A stretch of DNA of 64,000 nucleotides, from contig CM065399.1 of assembly GCA_033060915.1 (NCBI GenBank), positions 16,568,001 to 16,632,000 of the forward strand, in the 5' to 3' direction. The notes beneath the pieces are model-generated. The model was not told where the DNA came from and searched no databases. It was given only the letters and a program-made list of their open reading frames with translations. The DNA is from Euryodendron excelsum. Lineage: Eukaryota > Streptophyta > Magnoliopsida > Ericales > Pentaphylacaceae. Below, one piece after another: positions 12,031 to 22,978 of this stretch (its first letter is position 1; every line of letters starts with the position of its first letter). The translations under genes and the position numbers were made by a program.

Positions 12031-13404
12031 AGAGGGATTAGAAAGGGAATTGGAAAGAAACAATGCCCCTAAGAGCATTTTGGTCATTTTGCCTCTATTT
12101 GGGCTTGACAGGCCCGCGAAGCGATGGAAAGATGGAATTTGGACCTAGAGAAATGGTTTCGATTGAAATATGCCCACAATGACTTGAAAACAAGTTTGGA
12201 CGGAGTGTAGACTGCCGAGTGGTAAAAAATGGGGTGCTTACACTATGTGAACAAAGAAGGGGGGTTTTGGATGTAATGAAAACTATTTTAATAATCACAA
12301 CTACAAAACAATTCAGAGTAAAGTATTGAAATCAATCAGAAGGACAAACCATGGTCTAGGTCAACATCCACCATCGGAATTTACAACTGATCATTGATGC
12401 AAGCATATCAATTCACTCTTTGAATATTCACCGTCAGAATTATTTTCTTATCTCTCCTAAGTTATAGTTAATCAGAAACAAGCGATCTGATTAACCCTAA
12501 CTATTAAACAACCCAAGATAAGCACACAAGATTTAATCTATTAGCAGCCTTAAGAATTAGAGAGATCGATGAAACTAAACAACACAAGCACACGCGGTTG
12601 CATTTAATTTAGTCAAATGCCCCTCATAAGATATAATAATTCCCAACGCAGTAAATCATAAAATCTTAGTTGCTTCACAAATCAGATGAATCAAACAATT
12701 ACAGATTTGATGTCTAACTCAGCAGTAGATTGCAATGATTAATAAACTAGTAGGCCTCCTAGAGATTAAACAAGACAATCATGAAAATAGGCATAGAATA
12801 ACATTCGATACTCAAAGCATAAATCGAATAATGAAAACAAATTACATCTCACAGTTTATTATTAATTCTGAGGTTTCTGTCTCCTTTGACCAAGATTCAG
12901 AGTTTAGTCACGTAGGGCCATGAAACAACTCAAATAATGACCTCCAATAATACAAAAAACGTAAACAACCCTAAAAACAAAACAGTCCTAGCTTTTGTAG
13001 ACTTCTAAAAATTTGCAGCTGTGCATAACCGTTCGAACGCCCTTGCCACCATTTGAACGCATCGTACTACCATTCGAACGGTGCGTTGAACGCACTTCGA
13101 ATAGTAAAACCTGCTATTTGAATCTTTCAAACGCTCTTCGAACCTGAACTTGGCGTGTATCCTTTGGACGTAGCGTTCGAATGCATACTCAGCCGTTCGA
13201 GCACCTGTTGGGACCTTTCAAACGCTCCTTCAAATGCTACCTATATTTTTGCTCAAATTCGTCCCTTTTAAGCTAGGATCCTCTTTCTGGGCATTCCATA
13301 GCACCCTAAGTCAAAATATAAGAATAGTGAGTATCTTTAGGTACCAAATAAGTATAAAAGATTAAACATTAAGGGAGAAAAATATGATATTTGCATTCTA
13401 ATCA

Positions 13405-13501
13405 CACTTGTATCTCTTTGGTACAACGCATTTTAAAGTCGTGCGGTTCAAGGCTCAAAGCGGATAATATTATATCATATGGATCCTAAGTTATAACACC
13501 T
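13405..13501. other. Short spacer between two retrotransposons
   Basis: This spacer contains GGCTCAAAGCGGATAATATTATATCATATGGATCC, a block known to me as recurrent near plant retroelement ends (quoted here as GGCTCAAAGCGGATAATAT plus neighbouring bases 13472-13485). It may be a remnant of a third element. No gene is present. Confidence 0.4.
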
Positions 13502-14568
13502 TGCCAGGAGTTGACACTGGGCTATGGCATCATCGAGGCCGATGATGGTTGAAGTGGTGAAGAATGTCACGGGTTGTCACCAGTGGCACGTTTGGGGCCA
13601 CGAGAAACCTTGGCGTGGGGTATGTATGAGCATGGTTAGCCGGTGGCATGGCAATCTTGTAAGTTATATTTTTCATATTTATTGGATATATGGATTAAGA
13701 CTCCTCAAGGGGGTAAGATGTTTCCTCATATCAATTTGGGGATGGCTTAAAATGCTATTATAAGGGGGAGGTATGGTGTTGACTCTACCACCTCTCGGTG
13801 CTAGCGAAAGGAACAACACTCAAGTGAGTCCCCCAATGGAGTGGGCGAGACTTGGGGGCCGGCTGTGGCACGTGGCTACAGTTCTCATGCTAGTCAAGGG
13901 GCTACATGGGTGACATTGTGTCCGGTGGGGTAGATGTTGGGCATTGGCATCGAGGATGGGGTTATGACATTCGCACCAGTTATGCCACATTCGTATCATG
14001 GCGGGGCTTATGCTCATGACAGATTGGGCCTCAGTGTGCACACTTGCATGCTGTGTGTCTCATGTGCACTTGTGCATTGGGTTCATACTTGTGCACACGG
14101 CTGCTTGGTTTGGCTAGCATTTAGGGTTGCTATTCGGTGGTGCCTATCCTTGCGGGCAACAACCTTGACGTGGGGCGCTAAGAGCTTTATGGATGGAGGC
14201 GTCGTGCCTAACGGGTGATGCTTGGCTCCCACGCATGTCTGGTTGCACATTACTATCTTGCTTGTGTTTTAAGAAAGACTAGCGCTAAGCACATTGCTTG
14301 TTATGTGTGCGCGCATTTGAGAATGGCGTTGCTATCGCCTATAGCTTTGGTGAGCCATATGGCTTGAACATCAAAGGGCGGAGCTTAAAGAGATGTGCAG
14401 GGCATTGCGGATGGATCCTGGACGAGTGCATAGTCTTATGCCTTGGTGTTTGAGTTTGGCAGGACTATTGGTTAGAGCACAATTTTCTTACGGGTTATTT
14501 TCGCTACGTATGATAATGGGGGTGGTATTACTGTCACCGTATGGTGCCCGGCCTGCCAGCCCGTGACA
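13502..14568 (+). mobile_element. 5' LTR of the non-autonomous element
   Basis: It aligns along its whole length with 16302-18773 (minus the nested insert). At 14215-14219 it holds GTGAT uninterrupted, the pre-insertion site of the solo LTR found in the 3' copy. Scattered substitutions and small gaps between the copies show the insertion is not recent. Confidence 0.92.
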
Positions 14569-14570
14569 GT

Positions 14571-14583
14571 TGGTATTAGAGCA
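14571..14583 (+). other. Primer-binding site, initiator tRNA-Met type
   Basis: TGGTATTAGAGC lies two bases after the 5' LTR end. The plant consensus is TGGTATCAGAGC, complementary to the 3' end of tRNA-iMet, so there is one mismatch. Confidence 0.85.
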
Positions 14584-15349
14584 CTGACCATCCGTGGTGT
14601 GCATCAATTGGGTGTTACTTCTCTTATCCGTATGGGCATTCTCTTCATTTGTGGTGGACTTCTCCTAGTGGGTTGTTTGCTTCAGATTGTTGATTGTTGG
14701 TTTATCGGTGGAGTGAGTGTCAGTCAATCTTATGACGAGTGGATTAATGGCCCGAGCTAGCAGTTTCGAGTTTACATGGGCTGATATCTTATGGTATCAG
14801 TGGACTTGGTTACTGTTAAAACCCCTTTAGTACATTCTTTAGAGTAGTCGTTTCAACAAGTTTTGGACGCGTGCTCTGTCCTTTGATTGTGGTTGTGGTG
14901 CACAGTGTAGCAGGTCGTCTTAAAGATGTGCATGGGACAGGCTCAGTAGTGCATGAATGCTTCTATGTGTCAGATCAATGATTTTGGTGCATAGCTAGTA
15001 GTGCTACTTTGTTGGATTGGTGGGTTGTTTCTACAGTATGTGAGCTTGTGTGGAAGAACTTGCTTTGTGTTGTGGGGATTTGTTTACCTTCATTTGACCA
15101 TTGAGTTGGCCAAAACTGTTGGCAGCTCTGCTCGTATTATTGCATGGTTACTTTGTTGGCTTTGTGCTCACTTAGTGATTGTGCTCATTTCTGTGCTTGG
15201 CTGTTAGAATTTGTGAAGAGCGTTTTTTTGTTGATATTTTGGATGGTCTTGCCTCGTTGTGATACATGTTGGCTAATGAACACCAGGTGACTCAGAGGAG
15301 TTTATCGTAATAGAGAGCACTGTGTAGCGAGGGTTCATCAAGACATAAA

Positions 15350-15570
15350 GTCCTCCGGCGAAGGGAGGCATTGTAGACAGATTTCGGGTGAAGATTAGAG
15401 GATCAGGCACTGAAGCTGTATATGGGCAGACTTTGGGTGAAGATCAGAGGATCAGGCACTGGAGCTTTGCAAACTGATTTTGGGTGAAGGCTAAAGAGCT
15501 GAGGTACTGGAACAGCATGGGTTGTCTTCGGGTGAAGGTCCAAGGACTGAGGTACTGGAGCAACATTGTG
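15350..15570 (+). repeat. About 60-bp tandem repeat in the interior of the non-autonomous element
   Basis: Four diverged units share GGGTGAAG-TC-AGGA-T-AGG-ACTGGAGC. The first two are closest (TCAGGCACTGAAGCTGTATA and TCAGGCACTGGAGCTTTGCA). Confidence 0.75.
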
Positions 15571-15780
15571 GAAACTTCAACAGTTGAAACCATTTGCTAG
15601 TCGGTTGGGTTTACTTTGACAGTGCAAATGGACTTGCATCCGGTAGGAGTGCCGGTCAGTTGTGAACTAGTATGGGACAGAACCATAGGTTGTCGCGAGG
15701 GCATCTTTGGGTCATTCACAGGGTGAATTCTGATGTCTAGTGAACTTTTGTGGGTTCAACTACGGAGTTGAGTAGACGGT

Positions 15781-15990
15781 GCACGTGGAGTGTTTGTCGA
15801 TGAGGGCATTGACCCGTTGAAGTGAAAGAGGGTATGCGACGGTCAACGCATGCCTTTCCTTAAGTGTGCGACGGATAGCGCATATTACACGTGGAGTGCT
15901 CGTCCATGAGGGCATCGACCCTTTGAAGTGGTGGAGAGTGTGTGACGGTCAACGCACGCCTTTCCTTAGTGCGCGATGGACAGCGCCTAT
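15781..15990 (+). repeat. 106-bp tandem duplication in the interior of the non-autonomous element
   Basis: CACGTGGAGTG...ATGAGGGCAT begins at 15782 and again at 15888. Both units contain CGGTCAACGCA-GCCTTTCCTT. Confidence 0.8.
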
Positions 15991-16301
15991 TTAAGTACAT
16001 GTTGCTGACGGATGGAGCAATATGGTACGGGGCACTTGCTCAGAGGAGTTTGTGCTTGCTTAATATGGTGGAAAAGGTGTCTTGTTTTGCTTTGTCGAGT
16101 TCAACATGGGAGTCTGGGCAAACCTTTGCTTTGAGTAGCTGTGGGGGCAAATTTGGTGGAGACCGGATTTGTAGGCTATCAGCACGGAGGTGTTGGTCTG
16201 CGAGGAGTGGTGGCAACTCATCGTGGGGGCATATAAGCACTACCGTATTCTGCGTTATCCTTGGCATCAACGAGAACGTTGATTGTTCGAGTGGTGGAGA
16301 G

Positions 16302-18773
16302 TGTCAGGAGTTGACACTGGGCTTTGGCATCATCGAGGCCGATAATGGTTGAAATGGTGGAGAATATCACGGGTTGCCACCTGTGGCACGTCTGGGGTCG
16401 CGAGGGACATTTGCGTGGGGTATATCTGGGCATGGTTGGCTGATGGCATGGCAATCTCGTAATTTTTATTTTTCATATTTATTGAATTTATGGATTATGA
16501 CTCCTCGAGGGGGTAGGATTTTTCCTCATATCAGTTTGGAGATGGGTCAGAATGCTATTATAAAGCGGGGTATGGTGTTGACTCTATCGCCTTTCAGTGC
16601 TATTAAAAGGGCCAACACTCAAGTGAGTCCCCCAAGGGAGTAGGCGAGACTTGAGGGTCGGCTGTGGCATGTGGCTACAGTCCTCATGCTAGTCAAGGGG
16701 TTACATGGGCGGCATTGTGTCCGGTGGGGCAGATGTTGGGCATTGGTGTCGAGGATGGGGTTGTGACATTCGCACACTCTATGCCGTGTTTGTATCGTGG
16801 TGGGCCTTATACTTATGATAGATTAGGCCTCGATGTGCACACTTGCATACTGTGTGTCTCGTGTGCACTCGCGCATTGGGTTCACGCTTGTGCACACGGC
16901 CGCTTGGATTGACTAGCATTTACGGTTACTATTCAGTGGTGCCTATCCTTGTGGGCAACAACCTTAACGCGGGGCGCTAAGAGCTTTATAGATGGAGGCT
17001 TCGTGCCTAATAGGTGATTGATTGTGCTTCAAAAGTGCAATTATAATGCCTTAATTAGTATTTTGTTAGTATTAGTTTATGATTTTATATGTCTTTTTAG
17101 TTATATTTTGATATTAATTGAGTTTATAATGCTTTATGTAGGTTTTGAGCTTAAATGAAATGATTTCGAATACAAAATGATCATAGGTTTCAAGAGGTTG
17201 CTATCAAGGTACAAGATGCTGAAGCACGCAGAGCTGGGACTTTAGAAGCCCATATCTCGCGAATCAGAAAGGCTATTCAGGTCCATAATATATCAATTTT
17301 ATATAACTTTCAAGACCTACAACTTTCGTGAAGTGATCCAGCCTATCTGAGCACTCGGTAGAAGTCGTCCGTACGACTGACGACGGGAGATATAGATTTA
17401 TTCACTTTTTAGTTAGGGAGAGATTAGTAGGTAGTAGAATAGGTTTAGGAGTTCTATGTTCTGAAGGAGGAGAAGAATTCTAGGGTTTTGGAAGGAGGAA
17501 TCATCCAAGCTTTGGAGGCTACGAATATTTTCATCTTTCAAGGGAGCATCTTTAATCTTTAGTTTTTCTTTCTTGTTCTTATTATGAACTTCAGATTATA
17601 TTTCTTTAATGCAGCGTTTTATTTCTTTGATTATTATTTCCATTCTTGCAATATTTATCATGTTTTTTAGTAGCTAAATCTGTTTTTGGTATGGGTTGAG
17701 AAAATAACTAGGTTACAAGTAGAGATTCAAGATAGTTATTTATTTTTCAAGATTTCAAGACCTTGGATCAAGATTTATTTTCTTGCCTATGAATATCTTC
17801 GAAAATAATATTCTTGATCATATCTAACATGTATGTATAGACTGATTTGTAAGCAAGGATACGTATACCTAGAATTTCTGATAAGGATATTAATTACAAT
17901 TGCATATATATTCCTATTAAGAGTACTTTAGGAATCTACCGTTCTTGATTAAGCTTCAAACATACTTTGTAGACAAGTTTGTAAACTAGGACAAGTATGA
18001 ATGGGACCCTAGTATGAACACTAGTAAATAACTTAATATCAACTCTAAAAGGGTAATCGAATCTTGAATTTATTTAATCAAAACTATCTTGGGAACCTAC
18101 CTGTAGGCCTATTACTGGATCAAACCCTGCCAAGACCTTTTTATAATATTTGAATACAATCCTCAAATTAGTTTAATTTCATTATCGGATAATTTAGATC
18201 AATCATCTCCAATAATTGATTTTTATTTTCTTTCTGGAAGTTTTTCTGTAATTTTAATTGATTCTGAGTTCATTATTATTTTGTCATGATTGCAGACCTT
18301 ATTCATAAAGTTTATTTCTTGTGTTTCCTGTGCATTGATCTCGGACTTACCGAGATATTATTACTGCATCGCAACCGTACACTAGCAGATATAAATTGCA
18401 TTATTCAGGAGCAATCAGTGATGCTTAGCTCGTGTGCATGTTCGGTTGCACATTGCTATCTTGTTTGTGTTTCGAGAGGGACTAGCGCTAAGCATATTGC
18501 TTTTCATGTGTGCGTGCATTTGAGAATGGCGTTGCTATCACCTATAGCTTGGGTAAGGCATATGACTTGAACATCAGAGGGCGGAGCTTAAAGAGATGTG
18601 CGGGGCATTGCGAATGGATCCTAGATGAGCGTATAGTCTTGTGCTTTAGTGTTTGAGTTTGGCGGGACTATTACTTAGAGCAGAGTCACTCCACGAGTTA
18701 ATTTCCGCTGTGTATGATAATAGCAAGTCGCATTACTGTCACCGTGTGGTGCCCGTCCTGCCAGCCCGTAACA
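16302..18773 (+). mobile_element. 3' LTR of the non-autonomous element, with a nested solo LTR
   Basis: It starts TGTCAGGAGTTGACAC and ends AGCCCGTAACA. It is co-linear with the 5' LTR except for the 1.4-kb insert at 17019-18417. It is followed directly by the target duplication CACCT. Confidence 0.92.
17019..18417 (+). mobile_element. Solo LTR (1399 bp) nested in the 3' LTR
   Basis: It starts TGATTGTGC and ends GCAATCA, giving a TGATTG/CAATCA terminal inverted repeat. The 5-bp direct repeat GTGAT flanks it at 17014-17018 and 18418-18422. The empty site in the 5' LTR confirms both edges to the base. The start resembles that proposed for the Athila-like LTR (TGATTA), and the CGTACGACTGACGACGGGAG block at 17371-17390 recalls other Athila/Tat LTRs. 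The family is inferred. Confidence 0.92.
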
Positions 18774-18778
18774 CACCT

Positions 18779-21585
18779 ACACGTCACCAAAGTCATCAAA
18801 GCCATCAAAGCACTACCTAGTTTTATTAGGTGGCAATAGCATGCCAAAGAAAAAACATTCTTAATTTAATTTATATAGTTTTTGGATTTAAAAATTCAAT
18901 TTTTTGGGTTAATTTAACCATATTTTTGCTTGAATATATGCAAGTCCTAGGCATCTAGGTTAGTTTTCAGCACTTGTCCCATCTAGCTATGTGCAAACAA
19001 ACGCGGCACTGGGTAGGATTAGACTAATTCTGTACTTTATTATGGAGAAAACAAGCTCACCTAAGCTTGGATTAGGTGAGACAGTTGGTTAAAGGACAAG
19101 GAGCCTTGAACTGTTAGTCAAGGGACTCCTTATCGAATCTTGAAGTGGCACCAGGGGAAGTAATGACAGAAGTTGAGTATTTTGTAACAGTGTTGTTCAT
19201 TATTAAAAGTTTAACTCTTGAGAAAATTTCATTTGTGTATTTGGAAGACAATTACGTGGAATCCTTGGGACAATCTAGAACCCTCAGCCTTTTTTTATCC
19301 AAAAAATGATTTTTATGAATTTTCAAGTTTGTCTTTGACCTTGGCCAAACAGACCCTTAATAAATGCAAACCAATTTGTAGTGAAAACTTGAACAATTAC
19401 TTCCTCAAAACATTTAGAGCTCCGTTGTTCTACAAACAAAAATTACTCTCGGAATTTTTTATAAGCAAAGTTTAAGCTCAGGTGTACTTAAAAGTTGGAG
19501 TAAATTTGAACATTACAATTTAAACAAGATACGGTTAAGCTTGTCTGTCCTATGATAGGCACTCATTAGGCTCAATGAATAATTGGGATTCATCTCTCCT
19601 CTCTGTATCTATCAGTCTATGTATATATGTATTCATTTTTATTTTTTTTATACATGTCTTTATTTGTCTCTTGCTAAAACATTTGAGTATACATTTGTAT
19701 TCTATTTGGCTCTTAAATTTGTCAAGAGGAATAAAATAAAATTACTTATATATATTTATTTCTTTGTGGGTAAAAAATAGAAAATTTTATGGGTTGTTCA
19801 AGCTTGTTTTGAAAACATTAACAAGTTTTAAAATGTGTTCAAATTTATTTTGTCTAACTTTTGAGTAAATCTCAAATGAGCTTGAGTAACTTGATGTTTT
19901 AGTGCATATAAATTTATTGAGCAAAGTTCGAGTTGAGTTTAGAAAATTAGCTTTTTAACAAGTTGAACATGAGTTGAGCTCAAACAGCTTGGTTTATTTT
20001 ATAACCCAGATCTCTCTATTGGAGGGATAAAAAAAAAAAAAAAACATATCCAACTCCTAGGGGCAAACTGATGCATGGTTGAGTGGCATCGGCCGCCTTT
20101 ACTGAAATTTGAAATTTTTTTTTATTACCCAACTCAATTAAAAATAGACTTTGCCTGAACAAACTCAATACTCAATACTCAATACTCATTTCAAAATTTT
20201 TTTATCCAACCCAAATCCATTTATTTATTAAATTAGGGATTGATCCACACTTTTTTTTTTGAGCAGTTGCGATGAAAAACGACTATCGAGAAAAAAAAAT
20301 GGCAAACCTGAGACCTAAGACCTGAGACCTCAATGGCTCCATGACTCAACCAAATATTTTTTTTTCCTCTTCTTCTTCTGCATGTCTCACTTTGTTCTAT
20401 TTATATATAAAATTTTTTTATATTGTTTCAATTGAGTAGTTTGTTTTTCACTTTCTCCCATTTATTGATTTATATATAAACAATTTTTATATTTTTTGGT
20501 TGAGTGGTTTTCCGATAGTTTTTCGAGCAAAGAAAATTATTGTAGATGGGTGTATATATAAATATAGTTTTTGGTGATTGACTTGATGTTGATTTAAAAC
20601 ATGAGTTTTGCAGCAAATTTAAAGGGAAAAGAAGTTTAATGCATGAAATTTCTTTGTTTTGTGATAAACATGAGAGCTTTTTATGCAATGAATATTATCA
20701 AGATTTCACTCTGTAATAGCATGAGAAATGAGTGAATGAATAATTTCTTAGTGATATATATTGAAAGAGACATATTTAATACCATAAACAAAGAGATTAT
20801 TTTGCAAAGGTTTTAGAGTATGAAACAACAAAGGTGATTATTATATTTTTCACATTAGTTTGAATATCGTTTTGTGTAAGAAATATTTTTTATTGATATA
20901 TAAAATTTTAAATATTCATATTATTTTCATTTCTTAAAATATATCATCTTATTTATAAACAATTATTCAAGAATTCTTTTCGCTTTCACTGAATAAAATT
21001 TCTATGTCCACCACTATCAACTCCAATACTATTTGGCTTGCTCTCTTAAAGACCTTTCTTTTTGTTTGAGGAGCTTTCAATGATATCTGCAACCTATAGC
21101 CTTATAGCTTCAGGTCATTTTTAATTTAAATCCTTCACTAGATGAACCCCTAAATATGAAACTGCAAGTGGACTGGTCCTCTGCTCTTGTACAATCTTGT
21201 ACCAGTTAGTTTAACTCATTATGAAAAAGAGAACACCAAAAGCCTACATAAAAAGATTTAGATGCCCCGTTATCGTCACGAAACTTTATTTTCTTTTAAC
21301 AAATTGACCAGGATCAATTTCATCTCTCTTTATTTTTATTTCCCACTTATATGCTCACTAATTGGGTAATATTTATTAGCTAATAAATTGAAATGTAAAG
21401 GTCATTTGTCAAGGCAAATAATGGAAATTTGTTCCCAAGGGCGGAAATTCATCGGAATTGACAATAAATTTCTACAAACAAGGCGACCGCGATAGTGCGG
21501 TTCGGATGCGTTATTTCTGAATTTTTGTGTACCTACGAATGTGCAGCAAATCAGAAATGGAGATAACAAAAAAATAGAAATAAAA
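18779..21585. other. AT-rich intergenic DNA, no gene seen
   Basis: Short frames only, none with a recognisable domain. It contains an A-run near 20029-20044 and T-rich tracts near 20110-20360. The frames at 19218-19475 and 20470-20688 show no conservation cues or splice context. Confidence 0.6.
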
Positions 21586-22978
21586 GTAAACAGATATTCG
21601 AAAGCTAATAAATAAAATTTATTAATCTTTGAAGATATTTATCAAGAGTTATGATAGATGAACACCAAGTAAATAAATCGTTCTCAAATGTGTAATAGAC
21701 TTGAGCGTCCTACAAGGTGTACGGGTGTTAATTAAAGTAAAATCCCGACAAGTACCGGTATCATTCTTCCAAAGGATCAAATCAAATATAGGTTACACAT
21801 AAGAACAAAACACTCAAACAATTGAGTCAAATTAGCGATGCACTTAACAAATTAAAATCAATTACAAATGAGATCGAAAATTGCTTTGATGATGTGATTG
21901 TGTTGACTACCAATTAAACTAAAGGTTAAGAGCAATCATAACTAGATTTGAAAATAATTAATGAAAGGCTTGAATGTAATTGCTTCAATCTACCAATTCT
22001 GTACAAGGTCTTCAATGGGAGTTTGTTTAACTCAAGTCAATGTTCACTCCATGGATCCTTGACCTGAAGGATTTCAATTATAAAAGCTTGAATTCAAGTT
22101 CAATCGAGTGTACATTGTTATTTCATTGTAGGAATCTTAGAGACAAACCATCGATTATGCAATTCATATACCAATTAGAAGATTGTGTATAACAATTACC
22201 AACCTAGATTATGAATCTAAGTGCTCTATGGGTCTACAACTCAATTCAGACAAAATTGAAAAAAAACATAGGATAAATTATTAAAATTCATATACTTCCA
22301 TTGAAGCTCTTGAAGATTCTTGGTAAATTTTCACAATTACATCCAAGAGATACTTAGCTACTTAATTCCATAGAAGAAAACATAAAAAATTGAGAATTTA
22401 TCATTGATTGATGAAGAAAATGGTGTTTGATTACAAAGAAAATCTAAGAAAATAAAAGAAAATACAAAGCAAACCTACTTTCTCTTTCTACAGTACGTCC
22501 TAACTGAAAATCTAGCCTAAAACTGAAGATAAATTCAAAAATCGCGTCATTTTCCAAAGATATAACTTCAAAATTCGCGCAGAATTTGTCGGTACTGTAC
22601 GTACGGTAAGGTTGACGCTGATTCGTGCTCTTTGAAGTTTGTGATTCTGCTGCAGGTGTACGTACGGTGAAAGTTACCATACGTACGGTGGGACCACTAT
22701 ACATACAATGACTCCAACCGTACGTAGGGTTAATGCATATTTTGATTCTTTTTGCTCTAAATTCGCCATTTCTTCACTCAGAACCTGTAAAATACCTACA
22801 AACACTTATTAAAATAATTATTTTACTAAAATGAGGAATATATACACACTAATTAGACTAACAATAGCTATTTAGGGATTTTAGATTACACTTTTTAAAA
22901 TGTAATCAGTAAACAAATATTCAAAGATTAATAAAGCGAACTCTGGTAATGTCTAAAGATATTTATAGAGGGTTTGGA
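21586..22978. repeat. Imperfect 70-bp direct repeat bracketing the LTR-like segment
   Basis: Bases 21586-21655 (GTAAACAGATATTCGAAAGC, later GAAGATATTTATCAAGAG) and 22909-22978 (GTAAACAAATATTCAAAGAT, later AAAGATATTTATAGAGGG) are similar. They are far longer than a target duplication, so they may be two copies of an older repeat. Confidence 0.5.
21680..22908 (-). mobile_element. Probable Athila/Tat-like solo LTR or LTR fragment
   Basis: AAAATCCCGACAAGTACCGGTATC at 21738-21760 is the block found near the inner end of Athila-type LTRs on the complementary strand. Between 22580 and 22730 CGTACG-type palindromes recur (GTACGTACGGTAAG, CATACGTACGGTGG, CCGTACGTAGGG). The edges could not be fixed and no clean 5-bp duplication was found. 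No coding domain is present. Confidence 0.5.

Larger units (their letters stand above)
7351..12242. mobile_element. Very long solo LTR (4892 bp), probably Tat/Ogre-like gypsy
   Basis: The element starts TGTCGCGCCC and ends GGGTGCTTACA. It is flanked by the 5-bp direct repeat CTATG at 7346-7350 and 12243-12247. The start sequence does not recur inside it and no gag, pol or primer site is seen, so it is one LTR rather than two LTRs with an interior. The motif GATTCGGAGTCGCCACCTAA at 7499-7518 is recurrent in very long plant gypsy LTRs. LTRs near 5 kb are known from Ogre/Tat elements, hence the tentative family. It holds a purine-rich tract and two tandem arrays, listed separately. Confidence 0.82.
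1..13404 (-). mobile_element. Athila-like Ty3/gypsy LTR retrotransposon, degenerate, with two nested LTR insertions
   Basis: On the minus strand the order is LTR, primer-binding site, gag, protease, RT, RNase H, integrase, the usual gag-pol order of non-chromovirus gypsy elements. The primer site matches plant tRNA-Asp, and the gag and protease (DLG-SIN form of the active site) resemble Athila-type elements. The frames carry many stops, so it is not autonomous. Solo LTRs at 137-1813 and 7351-12242 interrupt it. The outer LTR edge is placed at 13404, where the minus-strand LTR would start TGATTAGAATGC; the 3' LTR and any env-like ORF lie before base 1. The lineage is inferred from motifs, not from a tree. 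Confidence 0.85.
7247..13404 (-). mobile_element. 5' LTR of the Athila-like element, split by a 4.9-kb insertion
   Basis: The LTR consists of 7247-7350 plus 12248-13404, about 1.26 kb after removing the insert and one target duplication. On the minus strand it would start TGATTAGAATGC (13404) and end GCCCGTGACA (7247). The inner edge is supported by the primer site; the outer edge rests on the TG...CA rule and is less certain. Between about 13027 and 13235 the palindrome TTCGAA or close variants recurs in CGTTCGAACG-like contexts. Confidence 0.65.
13502..18773 (+). mobile_element. Complete non-autonomous LTR retrotransposon (LARD-like), iMet primer site
   Basis: The 5' LTR is 13502-14568 (1067 bp, TGCCAGGAGTTGACAC to CCCGTGACA). 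The 3' LTR is 16302-18773 (1068 bp after removing a nested solo LTR and its duplication). The element is bounded by the 5-bp direct repeat CACCT at 13497-13501 and 18774-18778. A primer site TGGTATTAGAGC follows the 5' LTR and a purine tract (GTGGTGGAGAG) precedes the 3' LTR. The 1.73-kb interior (14569-16301) has no recognisable gag or pol domain, so it depends on a partner for movement. The iMet primer suggests a gypsy chromovirus or copia partner; which one is unknown. Confidence 0.92.

Noticed and set aside
13524..14218. Several 70-95 aa frames within the 5' LTR of the non-autonomous element, with counterparts in the 3' LTR
   Set aside because: Present in both LTR copies but with different lengths and frames, as expected for non-coding LTR sequence.
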